Source of the DNA: Soonwooa sp. | GTDB lineage: Bacteria > Bacteroidota > Bacteroidia > Flavobacteriales > Weeksellaceae | Direction: 5' to 3' | Length of the DNA: 47,254 bases | Assembly: GCF_030151385.1 (NCBI RefSeq) | Contig: NZ_JASLDS010000008.1 | Span: forward strand, 1 to 47,254 | In this document: positions 7,482-16,137 of the stretch, in pieces | How positions within the stretch are numbered: the stretch's first letter is position 1 | How the letters are laid out: each line of letters opens with the position of its first letter | Position numbers and translations under genes: made by a program | The notes under the pieces: model-generated | The model's database searches: none | Seen by the model: the letters and a program-made list of their open reading frames with translations, nothing else | What the model was told of the DNA's origin: nothing

Positions 7482-7925
7482 ATGAAAAATATTATTCTTC
7501 CAATCGACTTCTCTGATAGCACAGAAAAACTTGTAGATTATGCGATTTCTTTTGCTAAAGATGTGAACGCAAAAATCCACCTTATCCACGTAAGTCCTAC
7601 TGACATTGGATTTGTAATAAGCGATATGGGATATCAGTACTTTCCAGAAGTTGAAGAAAACGAATTAAAATACGAGCTAAAAGAACTTAACAGATTAGAA
7701 CAACATATTATTGCTCACGATGTTGAAGCTGATCACATTTTGAAACAAGGTAATGCTTCGGAAGTTATTATGGATTATGTTGCCGAAAAAGCTGGCGATT
7801 ATATTGTGATGGGATCACACGGTAGAAGCGGTATTTACGATGTTTTTGTAGGTTCTCTAACCAAAGATCTTACTAAAATCTCTAATGTGCCAGTTGTGGT
7901 TGTCCCTTGTAGAAAGGAAAAATAA
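7482..7925 (+). CDS. Universal stress protein (UspA family)
   Basis: This 147-residue single-domain Usp protein begins MKNIILPIDFSDSTEKL and carries the ATP-binding signature G-x2-G-x9-G-S/T as GSHGRSGIYDVFVGSLT, followed by VPVVVVP. This makes it the nucleotide-binding type. It is a cytoplasmic stress-response protein of unspecified target. It is preceded by 125 bp of AT-rich spacer and followed by a hairpin shared with the convergent small membrane-protein gene. Confidence 0.92.
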   Translation: MKNIILPIDFSDSTEKLVDYAISFAKDVNAKIHLIHVSPTDIGFVISDMGYQYFPEVEENELKYELKELNRLEQHIIAHDVEADHILKQGNASEVIMDYVAEKAGDYIVMGSHGRSGIYDVFVGSLTKDLTKISNVPVVVVPCRKEK

Positions 7926-7948
7926 GGCCTAAAATCTTATATAAAATA

Positions 7949-7975
7949 AAGCCCACATTGTAATAATGTGGGCTT
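7949..7975. terminator. Bidirectional hairpin terminator
   Basis: A perfect 11-bp stem (7949-7959 with 7965-7975) with a 5-nt loop lies between the convergent usp and 77-residue genes. T-rich sequence follows on both strands, stronger on the minus strand. Confidence 0.8.
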
Positions 7976-7997
7976 ATATTTATTATAATCAATTTAT

Positions 7998-8231
7998 TTA
8001 ACCTTCGTTTTTGTATAATTTTGGATCATAGTAAGGGAATTTACCTTCAGTTTCAGAATGGTATTCTTTATCCTTATCACCTCCTAAAGTTACTACCAAC
8101 ACGTAGCACCAATAAATGAAAAATCCTGCAGCTACAAAAAATAGCACCCAGTTTAGGAAATCACCTGCAAAATCAAAGAACCCGAAAGTCCACTTGAAAA
8201 CACTACCTAAGAACAACCAGAAAGATGTCAT
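7998..8231 (-). CDS. Small inner-membrane protein (DUF6341-like)
   Basis: This 77-residue protein has one or two hydrophobic helices (about 3-20 and 28-50, rich in Trp and Phe) and a charged C-terminal tail ending in a PYYDPKLYKN segment. It resembles a small flavobacterial family that I recall as DUF6341, which sits beside DUF6427 genes. The number is from memory and unverified. It is divergent from the DUF6427-like gene, with 43 bp between starts. No function is known; membrane location is the only firm inference. Confidence 0.6.
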   Translation of the reverse strand: MTSFWLFLGSVFKWTFGFFDFAGDFLNWVLFFVAAGFFIYWCYVLVVTLGGDKDKEYHSETEGKFPYYDPKLYKNEG

Positions 8232-8258
8232 TGCTTTTCTTTTTTTAAATTAACTTTG
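8231..8258 (+). promoter_or_regulatory. Promoter of the DUF6427-like gene
   Basis: TTG (8231-8233), a 17-bp spacer and TAACTTTG (8251-8258) form an exact Bacteroidetes promoter, 16 bp before the ATG at 8275. Its -33 element overlaps the first codon of the divergent small membrane protein. Confidence 0.7.
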
Positions 8259-8274
8259 CACAAATTTATAAAAA

Positions 8275-9183
8275 ATGTTTCGATTACTTTCTAAAGAAAG
8301 CAATATTTTTTCAATTCCTGTTTACATTGGGTTTTTACTACTGATCATCATTGCATTTAACGCAATGGATATCAATAGATTGGACGCAATATCCGCTGTT
8401 ATAACATTTGCAGGGATTGCTTTGGGATATTTTTTATTTAACAAGTTGGCACTCAACTACCAAACGCATCTTCCGCTTTTCCTATACACATTTTTTGTAT
8501 TTGCTTTTTATCCAGGAGACCTCAGCATTGGACTTGCTGTAACACTGTTGATTAACTCAATTTTACTTTTAATATTAACCTCAACGAGTGACAAACTTAG
8601 GAAAGGCTCCTATATGTTGGTTGGCGCATTACTGTGTATCAATTACCTATTCTCACCCGTTTTTTGGCCATTAATTTTCTTTGTAATTGTCCATATTTTT
8701 GTGACTTCAGGAAAAGTGCTTGCTAATCTATTTAGACTAATTTTTGGAGCATTATTAATTTTAATAGTTTATTTCAGTGTTATGTATTGGGTGGGTTATA
8801 CAAGTTGGAATCCTAACTATTTGCCATTTACAAAACATTTTAAACTGGTTGATAAATTCACGCATTTGATTATTATAAGTCCAATTGTACTCATGTTGAT
8901 CTATGGCATAATGGATCACTTCAAACATTTTAACGAGAAAAGCCCAACTAGTAAATACAAATACACATTTTTGCTGCTTTTTTCTTTGGCATTGTTAATA
9001 TCCGTAATTTTGTACATGGGAACTAATTACGAAATGCTTTTGGTTTTAGCACTTCCCGTAACCATTATCCTAAGCCGAATGCTGAAGTTTTTACCAAAAT
9101 ATTGGATGCAAGAAGCAGGACTTTGGTTAATAATAATTTCGCTGTTTATTTTTAAAATAGCACCTTTTATATTTCATATTTAG
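8275..9183 (+). CDS. Polytopic membrane protein (DUF6427-like)
   Basis: This 302-residue, very hydrophobic protein has roughly eight to ten membrane segments spread along its length and short loops. No catalytic motif is visible. Sequence style and position next to the DUF6341-like gene match a flavobacterial family I recall as DUF6427. Its stop (9183) is 2 bp before the next start, so it is co-transcribed with the DUF3109 gene. The role is unknown. Confidence 0.65.
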   Translation: MFRLLSKESNIFSIPVYIGFLLLIIIAFNAMDINRLDAISAVITFAGIALGYFLFNKLALNYQTHLPLFLYTFFVFAFYPGDLSIGLAVTLLINSILLLILTSTSDKLRKGSYMLVGALLCINYLFSPVFWPLIFFVIVHIFVTSGKVLANLFRLIFGALLILIVYFSVMYWVGYTSWNPNYLPFTKHFKLVDKFTHLIIISPIVLMLIYGIMDHFKHFNEKSPTSKYKYTFLLLFSLALLISVILYMGTNYEMLLVLALPVTIILSRMLKFLPKYWMQEAGLWLIIISLFIFKIAPFIFHI

Positions 9184-9185
9184 AC

Positions 9186-9767
9186 ATGATTCAGTTAGAA
9201 GATAAATTAATTTCTGAAGATATTTTTTCTGAGGAATTTGTATGCAACCTTTCAAAGTGTAAAGGTGCATGTTGTGTTGATGGTGATACTGGCGCGCCTC
9301 TAGATGAGGACGAACTTGCAATACTTGACGAAATTTTCCCAAAAATAAAACCTTATCTAAGACCAGAAGGCATTAAGGCTATTGAAGAACAAGGCACGTA
9401 TGTAACTGATAGCGAAGGCGATTTGGTAACAACTTTGGTTAACAATTCTGAGTGCGCTTATGTTATTTTTGATGAAAAAGGTTGGACAAAATGCGGTATC
9501 GAAAAAGCTTATGAAGATGGTGCCATCGATTGGAAAAAGCCAATTTCTTGTCACCTTTACCCAATTCGTGTTACCAATTACAGAACCTTTACAGCGCTTA
9601 ACTACCACGAGTGGCCAATTTGTGATGATGCTTGTACTTTAGGAAAAGAATTAAAAGTAAAAATCTACCAATTCTTAAAAGAGCCATTAACAAGAAAGTA
9701 CGGTGCGGAGTTCTATCAAGATCTTAGCAATGCTGCCGAAGAATGGGAAAGAGAATATAATTCGTAA
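9186..9767 (+). CDS. DUF3109-family cysteine-cluster protein
   Basis: This 193-residue cytoplasmic protein has a Cys pattern typical of DUF3109/YkgJ-like proteins: CNLSKCKGACC near residues 21-31, a later Cys in SECAYV, then TKCGIEKAY, ISCHLYPIR and CDDACTLGK. The eight or more conserved Cys and His suggest a bound Zn or Fe-S centre. The function of the family is not established. It is the second gene of a tight pair with the membrane protein upstream, and rnpB follows convergently 16 bp away. Confidence 0.85.
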   Translation: MIQLEDKLISEDIFSEEFVCNLSKCKGACCVDGDTGAPLDEDELAILDEIFPKIKPYLRPEGIKAIEEQGTYVTDSEGDLVTTLVNNSECAYVIFDEKGWTKCGIEKAYEDGAIDWKKPISCHLYPIRVTNYRTFTALNYHEWPICDDACTLGKELKVKIYQFLKEPLTRKYGAEFYQDLSNAAEEWEREYNS

Positions 9768-9783
9768 AGAATTTTAAAATAAA

Positions 9784-10085
9784 AGAAGTGCTATAAGCCG
9801 GATTCTGTGCCCTCCTAGGAGGGCGCTTGTTATTTATCTGATTTGCAAATTGCTCTGCAACTTTAGCTGCTTACCCCTCGCCAACGACCGAGCCGACCTT
9901 AACTGGCGATATACTTAGCATTGCACCGCATAGAGTTTACCTGGTTTCACTACAGCCGAACTGTACTTGCTTTCTGTTGCACTTGTCCTACGCTCGCGCG
10001 TGACGGATGTTATCCGCTATGCTGCTCTTTGGTGTCCGGACTTTCCTACTTTCTCGAAAGAAAATCAACAAGCCGCACTTCTTTT
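9784..10085 (-). ncRNA. rnpB: RNase P RNA
   Basis: On the minus strand the RNA begins with the P1 strand GAAGTGCGGCTTGTTG and contains the universal GGAAAGTCCGGACACC (CR I). It carries GGTAAACTC and other class-A core elements mid-molecule, then GAGGGGTAAGC, and ends with ACAGAATCCGGCTTATAGC followed by GCACTTC pairing back to the start. The ~302-nt length is normal for Bacteroidetes. It is the catalytic subunit that trims tRNA 5' leaders. Ends are set by the P1 pairing and are accurate to a few bases. Confidence 0.95.
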
Positions 10086-10091
10086 ATGCTG

Positions 10092-10099
10092 CAAAATTA
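10092..10099 (-). promoter_or_regulatory. -7 element of rnpB
   Basis: TAATTTTG on the minus strand ends 6 nt before the predicted 5' end of the RNase P RNA at 10085. The two predictions therefore support each other. Confidence 0.6.
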
Positions 10100-10129
10100 T
10101 CATTTTCTGAAACAAGTTCAGATATTTTC

Positions 10130-10645
10130 TTAAATAAATAACATTGCCAAGGCTAATACCAAGCCAATTGCTGTAAAAATTATCCCGCGCTTGAAGGCTT
10201 TGGTCTTAGGATTAAACATCCAAAAACTCGAAATAACAAAGAAGAACAGTGAAATCCCAAAGAAAGTATTAAGCGGCGACAAAGTGTCTTTGGATTGCGA
10301 TTTGTGAAGTTTTGTCATTTTATCCAATACAAAAGGCAACTCTTTTTTAGAATATTTAGCCTCACCTGTTACGATATTATAAGTCCCTTGTTTGAAGTAC
10401 ATGATGCCGTTTTCGGTTTTATCAACTTCAAATCCTTTAATTTTGATTTCTTTACCAAGTGCTTTTTCGTCGAGGTTAGCATCAAATTTCTTTTCGTATT
10501 TAATTTCTTTTTTAAGAAAATCGGTATCGCGATAGACCAATAAGATTCCGCTAATAGCATACACCGCCATGATTCCTGCTAAAAAATAGCCCAAATAACG
10601 GTGTACAATTCGCATAAAAGTTTTTGTGTTTTTAATATTGTCCAT
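10130..10645 (-). CDS. PepSY-domain inner-membrane protein
   Basis: This protein of about 171 residues starts at MDNIKNTKTFMRIVHRYLGY; an ATG 30 bp upstream is less likely. A first membrane helix holds the His-containing RIVHRYLGYFLAGIMAVYA. A periplasmic PepSY-like region (about 55-120) follows, with a second helix pair at the C-terminus. Related proteins accompany TonB-dependent siderophore receptors and are thought to aid ferric-siderophore reduction or release. Here it follows such a receptor on the same strand, with a hairpin in between that would lower its expression relative to the receptor. Confidence 0.82.
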   Translation of the reverse strand: MDNIKNTKTFMRIVHRYLGYFLAGIMAVYAISGILLVYRDTDFLKKEIKYEKKFDANLDEKALGKEIKIKGFEVDKTENGIMYFKQGTYNIVTGEAKYSKKELPFVLDKMTKLHKSQSKDTLSPLNTFFGISLFFFVISSFWMFNPKTKAFKRGIIFTAIGLVLALAMLFI

Positions 10646-10674
10646 TCTGTATTTATTTTTTATTTGGAAACCCA

Positions 10675-10704
10675 AAAAGTGGAAGCTAATAAGCCTCCAC
10701 TTTT
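10675..10704 (-). terminator. Hairpin between siderophore receptor and PepSY gene
   Basis: A 13-bp stem with one A.C mismatch and a 4-nt loop is followed on the minus strand by TTTTT. It is positioned to end most receptor transcripts before the PepSY gene, whose start is 30 nt further on. Confidence 0.75.
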
Positions 10705-10735
10705 GATATGAAAAATTTAATTCTAGTAGATATTA

Positions 10736-12955
10736 TTATAATTTGTATGTCAAAGTAACATAATAATTTCTTGGTGCAATAGGATTAACCGAATAATTCT
10801 CATGAACATTATAGTTAACCGTATCGAATAAGTTGTTAACTTTCGCTTGAATCATGAATTTCTTCCACTCATAACCCGCAGAAAAAGATACTGTTGTGTA
10901 ATCTTTAAGATCAAATGTTCTTGTGATTCCATTTCTAGTGATCATAGTTGCCTTTGTATCATTCCATCCTGCAAGACGATCTCCGATGAAATAAGCGCCA
11001 GCACCAAGTTTAAGTCCTTTAAGAACATCTGTAAACTTATAGAAGACAGATAGATTAGCCGTTGTTGCAGGCGTTCTTACCAATCTTTGATTCTCAACAT
11101 AACCAGTTTCTGCAGGTGTATCTAAGTAAACTGAATTGTTATATGAAAATCCACCGATTACAGAAATATTAGGCGTTGGATTACCAGTAATATCTAACTC
11201 CACACCACGGCTTCGCATTTTACCAGCAAATTCCTTAATTGTCGTATCAGTATTTGGAGTAACACCATCAGCCAAAAATGTTGACGTTTGGTAATAATTC
11301 TGATAAATGATTTGATATAATGAAAGGTTAACAGCCACAGCATTATTCCAAAGATTCTTTTTAGCACCTAATTCGTATTGATCAATATTAGTAGGTTTTA
11401 AGCTATTGTCATAAACATCTCTACCTGTATTTGCAGCAAAAGAATTTGTATATGTTGCAAAAACAGACAAGTTATCATTAGGCATATAGACAATTCCTAA
11501 TTTTGGAGATAAGGCATTATCAGAAGTTTTAGAATTTGCCACAGCATCTTTAGTTGCAGGTTTTGCACTTGTTGCATAAGTTGTTTTGTAAGATGGCATA
11601 TTTTCTAAATAGGACCATCTAAGACCTGCAATAACTTTGAACTCTTTAGTTAAGCTCACAAAATCTTGAACATATACACCAGCTCTTCGTGCAGTTGCTC
11701 TTGTCATTGATAGATCCGTAGAAGCAGGCTTTGCAAGGCTTCCATTATTCCACGTTGATGGATCATCTAAAAAAAGAATGCTAGTCGGCGACTTCAAAGC
11801 ATACGCATAAGCGTCGGCTTGTCCGTAATCAGCATCAGCACCTACTAATACTTTGTGTCCAATTCTACCAGTGTTAAACTCACCATTTAGATTCGCTTGG
11901 ATAGAACCATAATTTTGCTCATTATAAGTTTTATTAAACGGCGTTGTCCAATTGTAACGATCTAATGCCTTTTGATAAGTCCACTGCACTCTTTCTGTCG
12001 AAAAATAATCCTTAACATAGTTTTGATAAGAACCAATAACATTCAATGTCCATTTGTCACTCAACTGAGAGTTAAATGTAATATTCGTAGAGGTCTGCTG
12101 AACGTTTTGGTATTGCCAATCTGTTCCGAAAAATGTATTACGAGGTAACCAATCTACCAATCTAAAACTACCATCACCTGTCGTTAAAGCACCAATACCA
12201 AAATCTGGCGTCGAATTGTTTTTAAGATAATCTCCCTCAACAATTAATTGAGATTTTTCACCTAAATTAATAATGAAAGATGGATTAAAATAATATTTTT
12301 CTGAGTGAACAACATCTCTAAAACTATCAGCATACTCATAAGCACCATTAGCACGGAAAGCAACGGTCTTTGACAAAGGTCCATAAACATCAAAAGTTGG
12401 CTTGTAAGAGTTCCAGCTTCCAACATTAAGCGTCGCACTTCCACCAAAATGGAAACGTGGTTTTTTTGTAATTAAGTTAATAACACCACCAGCAGCCGTG
12501 TTACCGAACATCATCGCATTAGCACCTTTTAGTACCTCAACTCTTTCTAAACCGCTAACTTCTGGGAAAACTCCACTGTTAATTCTAGTTCCGTTTTTGA
12601 AAATATTATCGTTACCTAAAGAAAAACCTCGACCTCCAAAGCTATCTTGCGAATTCCCACGAGATGATGTCACATAGACACCATTCACATTTTGCAAAAC
12701 GTCGCTTAATTGTTTAGCTTGTTGCTCTTCGATAATCTCATGTGTTACAATTGCAACAGGTTGTGGTGTTTCCATCATCGTCAAGTTCGATTTTGACGAT
12801 AAAGGTTTTGCTTTGTTTGGATTACCAGTTTTATGAAGAAGCACGTCTTCAATCTGTTGAATCTTTACTGTATCACTAACCGCTTCATATTTCATTTGGC
12901 TAAATGCAAATCCAGAAATCGCGATTAATCCGAGGCTAAATATTTTCTTGTTCAC
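10736..12955 (-). CDS. TonB-dependent siderophore receptor
   Basis: This 739-residue outer-membrane protein has a signal peptide (MNKKIFSLGLIAISGFAFSQ), a plug domain (about 60-165) with ETPQPVAIVTHE, DVLQNVNGVYV, RGFSLGNDNIFKNG and GLERVEVLKGANAMMFG, then a 22-strand barrel ending in YYVTLTYKL. The plug motifs match the FhuA/FpvA ferric-siderophore class rather than the SusC class, and there is no adjacent SusD. It imports an iron-siderophore using TonB energy. A promoter with a leader of about 60 nt lies upstream. I see no convincing Fur box by eye. Confidence 0.92.
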   Translation of the reverse strand: MNKKIFSLGLIAISGFAFSQMKYEAVSDTVKIQQIEDVLLHKTGNPNKAKPLSSKSNLTMMETPQPVAIVTHEIIEEQQAKQLSDVLQNVNGVYVTSSRGNSQDSFGGRGFSLGNDNIFKNGTRINSGVFPEVSGLERVEVLKGANAMMFGNTAAGGVINLITKKPRFHFGGSATLNVGSWNSYKPTFDVYGPLSKTVAFRANGAYEYADSFRDVVHSEKYYFNPSFIINLGEKSQLIVEGDYLKNNSTPDFGIGALTTGDGSFRLVDWLPRNTFFGTDWQYQNVQQTSTNITFNSQLSDKWTLNVIGSYQNYVKDYFSTERVQWTYQKALDRYNWTTPFNKTYNEQNYGSIQANLNGEFNTGRIGHKVLVGADADYGQADAYAYALKSPTSILFLDDPSTWNNGSLAKPASTDLSMTRATARRAGVYVQDFVSLTKEFKVIAGLRWSYLENMPSYKTTYATSAKPATKDAVANSKTSDNALSPKLGIVYMPNDNLSVFATYTNSFAANTGRDVYDNSLKPTNIDQYELGAKKNLWNNAVAVNLSLYQIIYQNYYQTSTFLADGVTPNTDTTIKEFAGKMRSRGVELDITGNPTPNISVIGGFSYNNSVYLDTPAETGYVENQRLVRTPATTANLSVFYKFTDVLKGLKLGAGAYFIGDRLAGWNDTKATMITRNGITRTFDLKDYTTVSFSAGYEWKKFMIQAKVNNLFDTVNYNVHENYSVNPIAPRNYYVTLTYKL

Positions 12956-13017
12956 GTTATATTTATTTAGAAAGATTTAAAATAACGCTGCGAATTTATA
13001 AATAATTAACATTTCTG

Positions 13018-13051
13018 CAAATTTATTTTTAATAATTCTAAATAAATTCAA
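13018..13051 (-). promoter_or_regulatory. Promoter of the siderophore receptor
   Basis: On the minus strand TTG (13049-13051), a 23-bp spacer and TAAATTTG (13018-13025) match the Bacteroidetes consensus. The -33 element lies in the T-tract of the upstream terminator. Confidence 0.55.
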
Positions 13052-13088
13052 AAATAAAAAAGCTTAACTAATTGAATTAGTTAAGCTT
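13043..13088 (-). terminator. Terminator of the DMT/porV2 operon
   Basis: Arms 13075-13088 and 13060-13073 form a 14-bp perfect inverted repeat, followed on the minus strand by an almost pure T-tract (13043-13060). It is about 55 bp after the porV2-like stop. Confidence 0.85.
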
Positions 13089-13141
13089 ATGGAAATATGA
13101 CAGTTCTCAATTTATTAACAATTGAGAAAAAAAATTAAGAT

Positions 13142-14218
13142 TTAGTTTCTGAAATCTTTCATATCAAGTTTCAAAGAGAAAAAATTCGAATAGAAATTAG
13201 AACCACCAATTCCAGAATTCGTAATTGCGTAGTCCAAAGTAAGTCCTTTGTACTTAATACCAATTCCCGCACTTGGTTGGAAAGACACTTTGCGCTTTAG
13301 ACTTTCAATATCTGTAATATTGCTAAATTGGTTAACACCCAATCGCACAAATATCATATCTTGGAAGGTTAGCTCGGCACCAGCGTAAGGTGTAATACTC
13401 GCAAAATCTGTTGAAATTAAAGATGGTGTTTTAGCAAAATCAACATTAATACCAGCTTCAGGAAGAAGTTTTAAATCACGATTAATTTCGAACAATCTAC
13501 TTGCCCCAACATTAAGCTTTGGCATTGTGATTTCCATTTTATCTTTTGGCGCTGGGTTAAACTCTTCCCCATTAACAACCGTCGATAATTCTTTTTGGTT
13601 AACCGTCCAGAAGTTAACTGTTGTTGTTGCATCGCGTAACATCGCACCATAGTTCCAACCTGATTCGCTTTTATAAATTGCACCTAAGTCAAAGCCAAAA
13701 CCATAACCACTTGCAAATTTTCCAACATTACGATAGACTACTTTCGCGTTAACACCGAGATTAAGACGATGATTACCAGCTGGATAAAAAGCATAAGACA
13801 AAATCGCCGCATAATCTGCCGTCGAAAAAGAAGATATTTTATCATAATCAATATTTCCGTCTTGGTCAATCATTTGGGTAGTGTTAAGAATGTTATCAAC
13901 ACCCAAACGCACCAATGAAACACCGAACACCCCATTTTCCACAGATTTTGCAAAAGCAACATAATCATATTTAGCGATGGATTCAAAATACTCCGCATGC
14001 ATTGCTGCAGCTTGCCAATCGGTTTCGATACCGTTAAGTCCTGCAGGATTCCACATTGGCGCATAGACGTCTTCTTGGTTAGAGATAACCGCGCCGCCCA
14101 TACCAAGACCACGTGCTCCTGCACCGATATTCAGAAATTCGTTGGAATATTTTCTGATAATTTGTGCCTCTGTCAAACTTAACATACAAAGGCAAATAAA
14201 AAATAAATATTTCTTCAT
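13142..14218 (-). CDS. porV2: PorV/PorQ-family outer-membrane protein (PorV2-like)
   Basis: This 358-residue protein has a signal peptide (to about residue 18) and the family N-terminus FLNIGAGARGLGMGGA with the MWNPAGL motif, followed by a FadL-like beta-barrel. The family includes PorV, the outer-membrane shuttle of the type IX secretion system, and PorQ. The sequence best fits the form usually called PorV2. Its ATG overlaps the stop of the DMT transporter gene by 1 nt (TAATG), implying translational coupling. The pairing with a metabolite exporter has no obvious functional reason. Confidence 0.8.
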   Translation of the reverse strand: MKKYLFFICLCMLSLTEAQIIRKYSNEFLNIGAGARGLGMGGAVISNQEDVYAPMWNPAGLNGIETDWQAAAMHAEYFESIAKYDYVAFAKSVENGVFGVSLVRLGVDNILNTTQMIDQDGNIDYDKISSFSTADYAAILSYAFYPAGNHRLNLGVNAKVVYRNVGKFASGYGFGFDLGAIYKSESGWNYGAMLRDATTTVNFWTVNQKELSTVVNGEEFNPAPKDKMEITMPKLNVGASRLFEINRDLKLLPEAGINVDFAKTPSLISTDFASITPYAGAELTFQDMIFVRLGVNQFSNITDIESLKRKVSFQPSAGIGIKYKGLTLDYAITNSGIGGSNFYSNFFSLKLDMKDFRN

Positions 14219-15123
14219 TAATCTATGATCTTACTGGACTCCATCAGCTCTGCCGACTTCCTCCTTTTAGATTTAATCAAACCATTAACAATAATGGACA
14301 ATATCATGACAGCCGAGGCGATATAAAATATCGGACTCATATGTTCTGAAGCTCCAAAGATAAAAAAAGCTAATATAATCCCATACACTGGCTCTAGATT
14401 AACCGTTAATATCAATGTAAAAGGTGAAATATACTTCATCAACTTTATACTTTCGAACATTGGATAGGCTGTAAAAACACTAGCCAATAAAATTACTAAC
14501 GCATAATCCTTCAAACTTATTTCATGGAAGAGTGATAATTGTCCTGTTAACATAAAAAAGATTGTAATCATCGCCCATCCACCAAATATTTCATAAAAAA
14601 TAATATTTCCTGAGGACGTTTTGCCATACATTTTTCCATTAAGGACAGAAAAAATAGTTCCACAAAGCGCACAAAGAATGCCATAGAAGATTCCTAATTT
14701 ATATTTAAACTCTGCATTGAAAATCAATAAAATACAAGCTACAATAACAACACCAATAAGAATCTCGACCCAGTCTATTTTTCTTCTAAAAACAATAGGC
14801 TCAATAAAAGCAGCAAATAAAGTCGACAGTGACAAACATGATAACGCAATCGAGACATTCGAGACTTTAATGGACTCAAAAAAGAAAAACCAATGCGCCG
14901 CCATGACACTTCCAATGCCAACAAGTCGAAACAATGTTTTTTTGTCAACTCGAAGATTTTCTTTTTTAATAAATCTTAAATAGATAAACAAAAAAAATGC
15001 TGTGAAAAGCATTCTGTAAAAAACCAAAGATGCGGCATCTACCTGAATCAACTTTCCTAAAATTGCGGTAAATCCCCACAAAAAAACGATTAAATGTAAT
15101 CTAACCAAGTGCGAGCTCAACAT
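14218..15123 (-). CDS. DMT-superfamily (EamA) transporter
   Basis: This 301-residue protein has ten predicted membrane helices in two EamA repeats (about 5-135 and 150-280). The N-terminus LIVFLWGFTAILGK and the second-repeat LEPVYGIILAFFIFGE-like segment (LEPVYGIILAFFIFG) are typical. It is likely an inner-membrane exporter of small metabolites such as amino acids. It is the first gene of a two-gene operon with porV2, driven by TAGTTTTG at 15150-15157. Confidence 0.9.
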   Translation of the reverse strand: MLSSHLVRLHLIVFLWGFTAILGKLIQVDAASLVFYRMLFTAFFLFIYLRFIKKENLRVDKKTLFRLVGIGSVMAAHWFFFFESIKVSNVSIALSCLSLSTLFAAFIEPIVFRRKIDWVEILIGVVIVACILLIFNAEFKYKLGIFYGILCALCGTIFSVLNGKMYGKTSSGNIIFYEIFGGWAMITIFFMLTGQLSLFHEISLKDYALVILLASVFTAYPMFESIKLMKYISPFTLILTVNLEPVYGIILAFFIFGASEHMSPIFYIASAVMILSIIVNGLIKSKRRKSAELMESSKIID

Positions 15124-15149
15124 TGTATAACGGCTTGTAAAATTTAATG

Positions 15150-15181
15150 CAAAACTAGCGATAATAAAGTTATTTTTGCAA
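15150..15181 (-). promoter_or_regulatory. Promoter of the DMT/porV2 operon
   Basis: On the minus strand TTG (15179-15181), a 21-bp spacer and TAGTTTTG (15150-15157) match the consensus. It interlocks with the divergent terC -7 element. Confidence 0.6.
15171..15178 (+). promoter_or_regulatory. -7 element of terC
   Basis: TATTTTTG lies 13 bp before the terC ATG, inside the spacer of the opposing promoter. No matching -33 TTG is seen, so this call is tentative. Confidence 0.45.
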
Positions 15182-15191
15182 AAATAAAAGA

Positions 15192-15977
15192 ATGGAAATT
15201 TTACAAATATTCAGCTCGGTGGACGCTATCATCGCGCTTCTCACTCTGACCTTTTTGGAGATAATCCTTGGGATTGACAATATTATCTTTATCTCGATAG
15301 TTACTGGTAAATTACATCCTGACCAACGCAAAAAAGCAACAAGAATTGGACTTTTCCTTGCCATGTTTATGAGAATAGGTTTGCTATTTGGTATCACTTG
15401 GCTAATCGCGATGAAGGCCTCTCTCTTTGGAATAGATTGGGGATGGTTCCGCGCCGACTTTACAGGACAAGCTTTGATTCTATTAGCTGGAGGTATTTTC
15501 TTGATATATAAAAGTACTAAAGAAATCCACGAAAAGGTGGACAACAAAGGCGAACACGAAAAGGAACTGTCTACAGGCTCTGGAGCAAAATCTTTTGGAA
15601 ATATTATTTTTCAAATTCTATTAATTGACTTGGTATTCTCTGTTGACAGTATCTTAACCGCTGTTGGTATGACGAATGGCGTCCATGGTGCGCTTCCAAT
15701 TATGATAACAGCCGTTGTTATTTCGGTTGGTGTGATGATGTTATTTGCGGTTCCTGTTGGAAATTTTGTCAATCAAAATCCATCAATTCAGATTCTTGGG
15801 TTGGCATTTTTAATCCTTATTGGTTTTATGCTAATCACAGAAAGTATGCACTTGTCAGGCGCTGTACTTGGTGGACAAGAAGTTGGTGCTGTGCCAAAAG
15901 GCTACCTGTATTTCGCAATTTTCTTCTCGTTAGTTGTAGAATTCCTGAATATGAGAATGCGCAAAAAGAAAGCTTAA
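15192..15977 (+). CDS. terC: TerC-family integral membrane protein
   Basis: This 261-residue protein has seven or more membrane segments and the TerC signatures FLEIILGIDNIIFI (acidic residues in the first helix) and LVFSVDSILTAVGM in the second half. TerC proteins are implicated in Mn(II) export and metalation of exported proteins. A cytoplasmic loop (about 105-140) is rich in Lys and Glu. It is monocistronic with a strong terminator and is divergent from the DMT/porV2 operon. Confidence 0.9.
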   Translation: MEILQIFSSVDAIIALLTLTFLEIILGIDNIIFISIVTGKLHPDQRKKATRIGLFLAMFMRIGLLFGITWLIAMKASLFGIDWGWFRADFTGQALILLAGGIFLIYKSTKEIHEKVDNKGEHEKELSTGSGAKSFGNIIFQILLIDLVFSVDSILTAVGMTNGVHGALPIMITAVVISVGVMMLFAVPVGNFVNQNPSIQILGLAFLILIGFMLITESMHLSGAVLGGQEVGAVPKGYLYFAIFFSLVVEFLNMRMRKKKA

Positions 15978-15990
15978 GTTGATATAAACA

Positions 15991-16023
15991 AAATCCCCAC
16001 TTCGATTGATGCGGGGATTTTTG
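15991..16023 (+). terminator. Terminator of terC
   Basis: AAATCCCC (15991-15998) pairs with GGGGATTT (16013-16020), followed by further T residues. Confidence 0.85.
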
Positions 16024-16137
16024 GTTAATTAGTTAAAAAAAAAATACTTTTTTTTCTTAAAAATGAGATTATCAAAGATCAAATTTTGTCCGTATCTATA
16101 AAAACGAGTATTTTTAGACTCTAAGAAAAATTACAAA

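Noticed and set aside
9921..10133. 70-residue open frame on the plus strand
   Set aside because: It lies within the RNase P RNA on the opposite strand.
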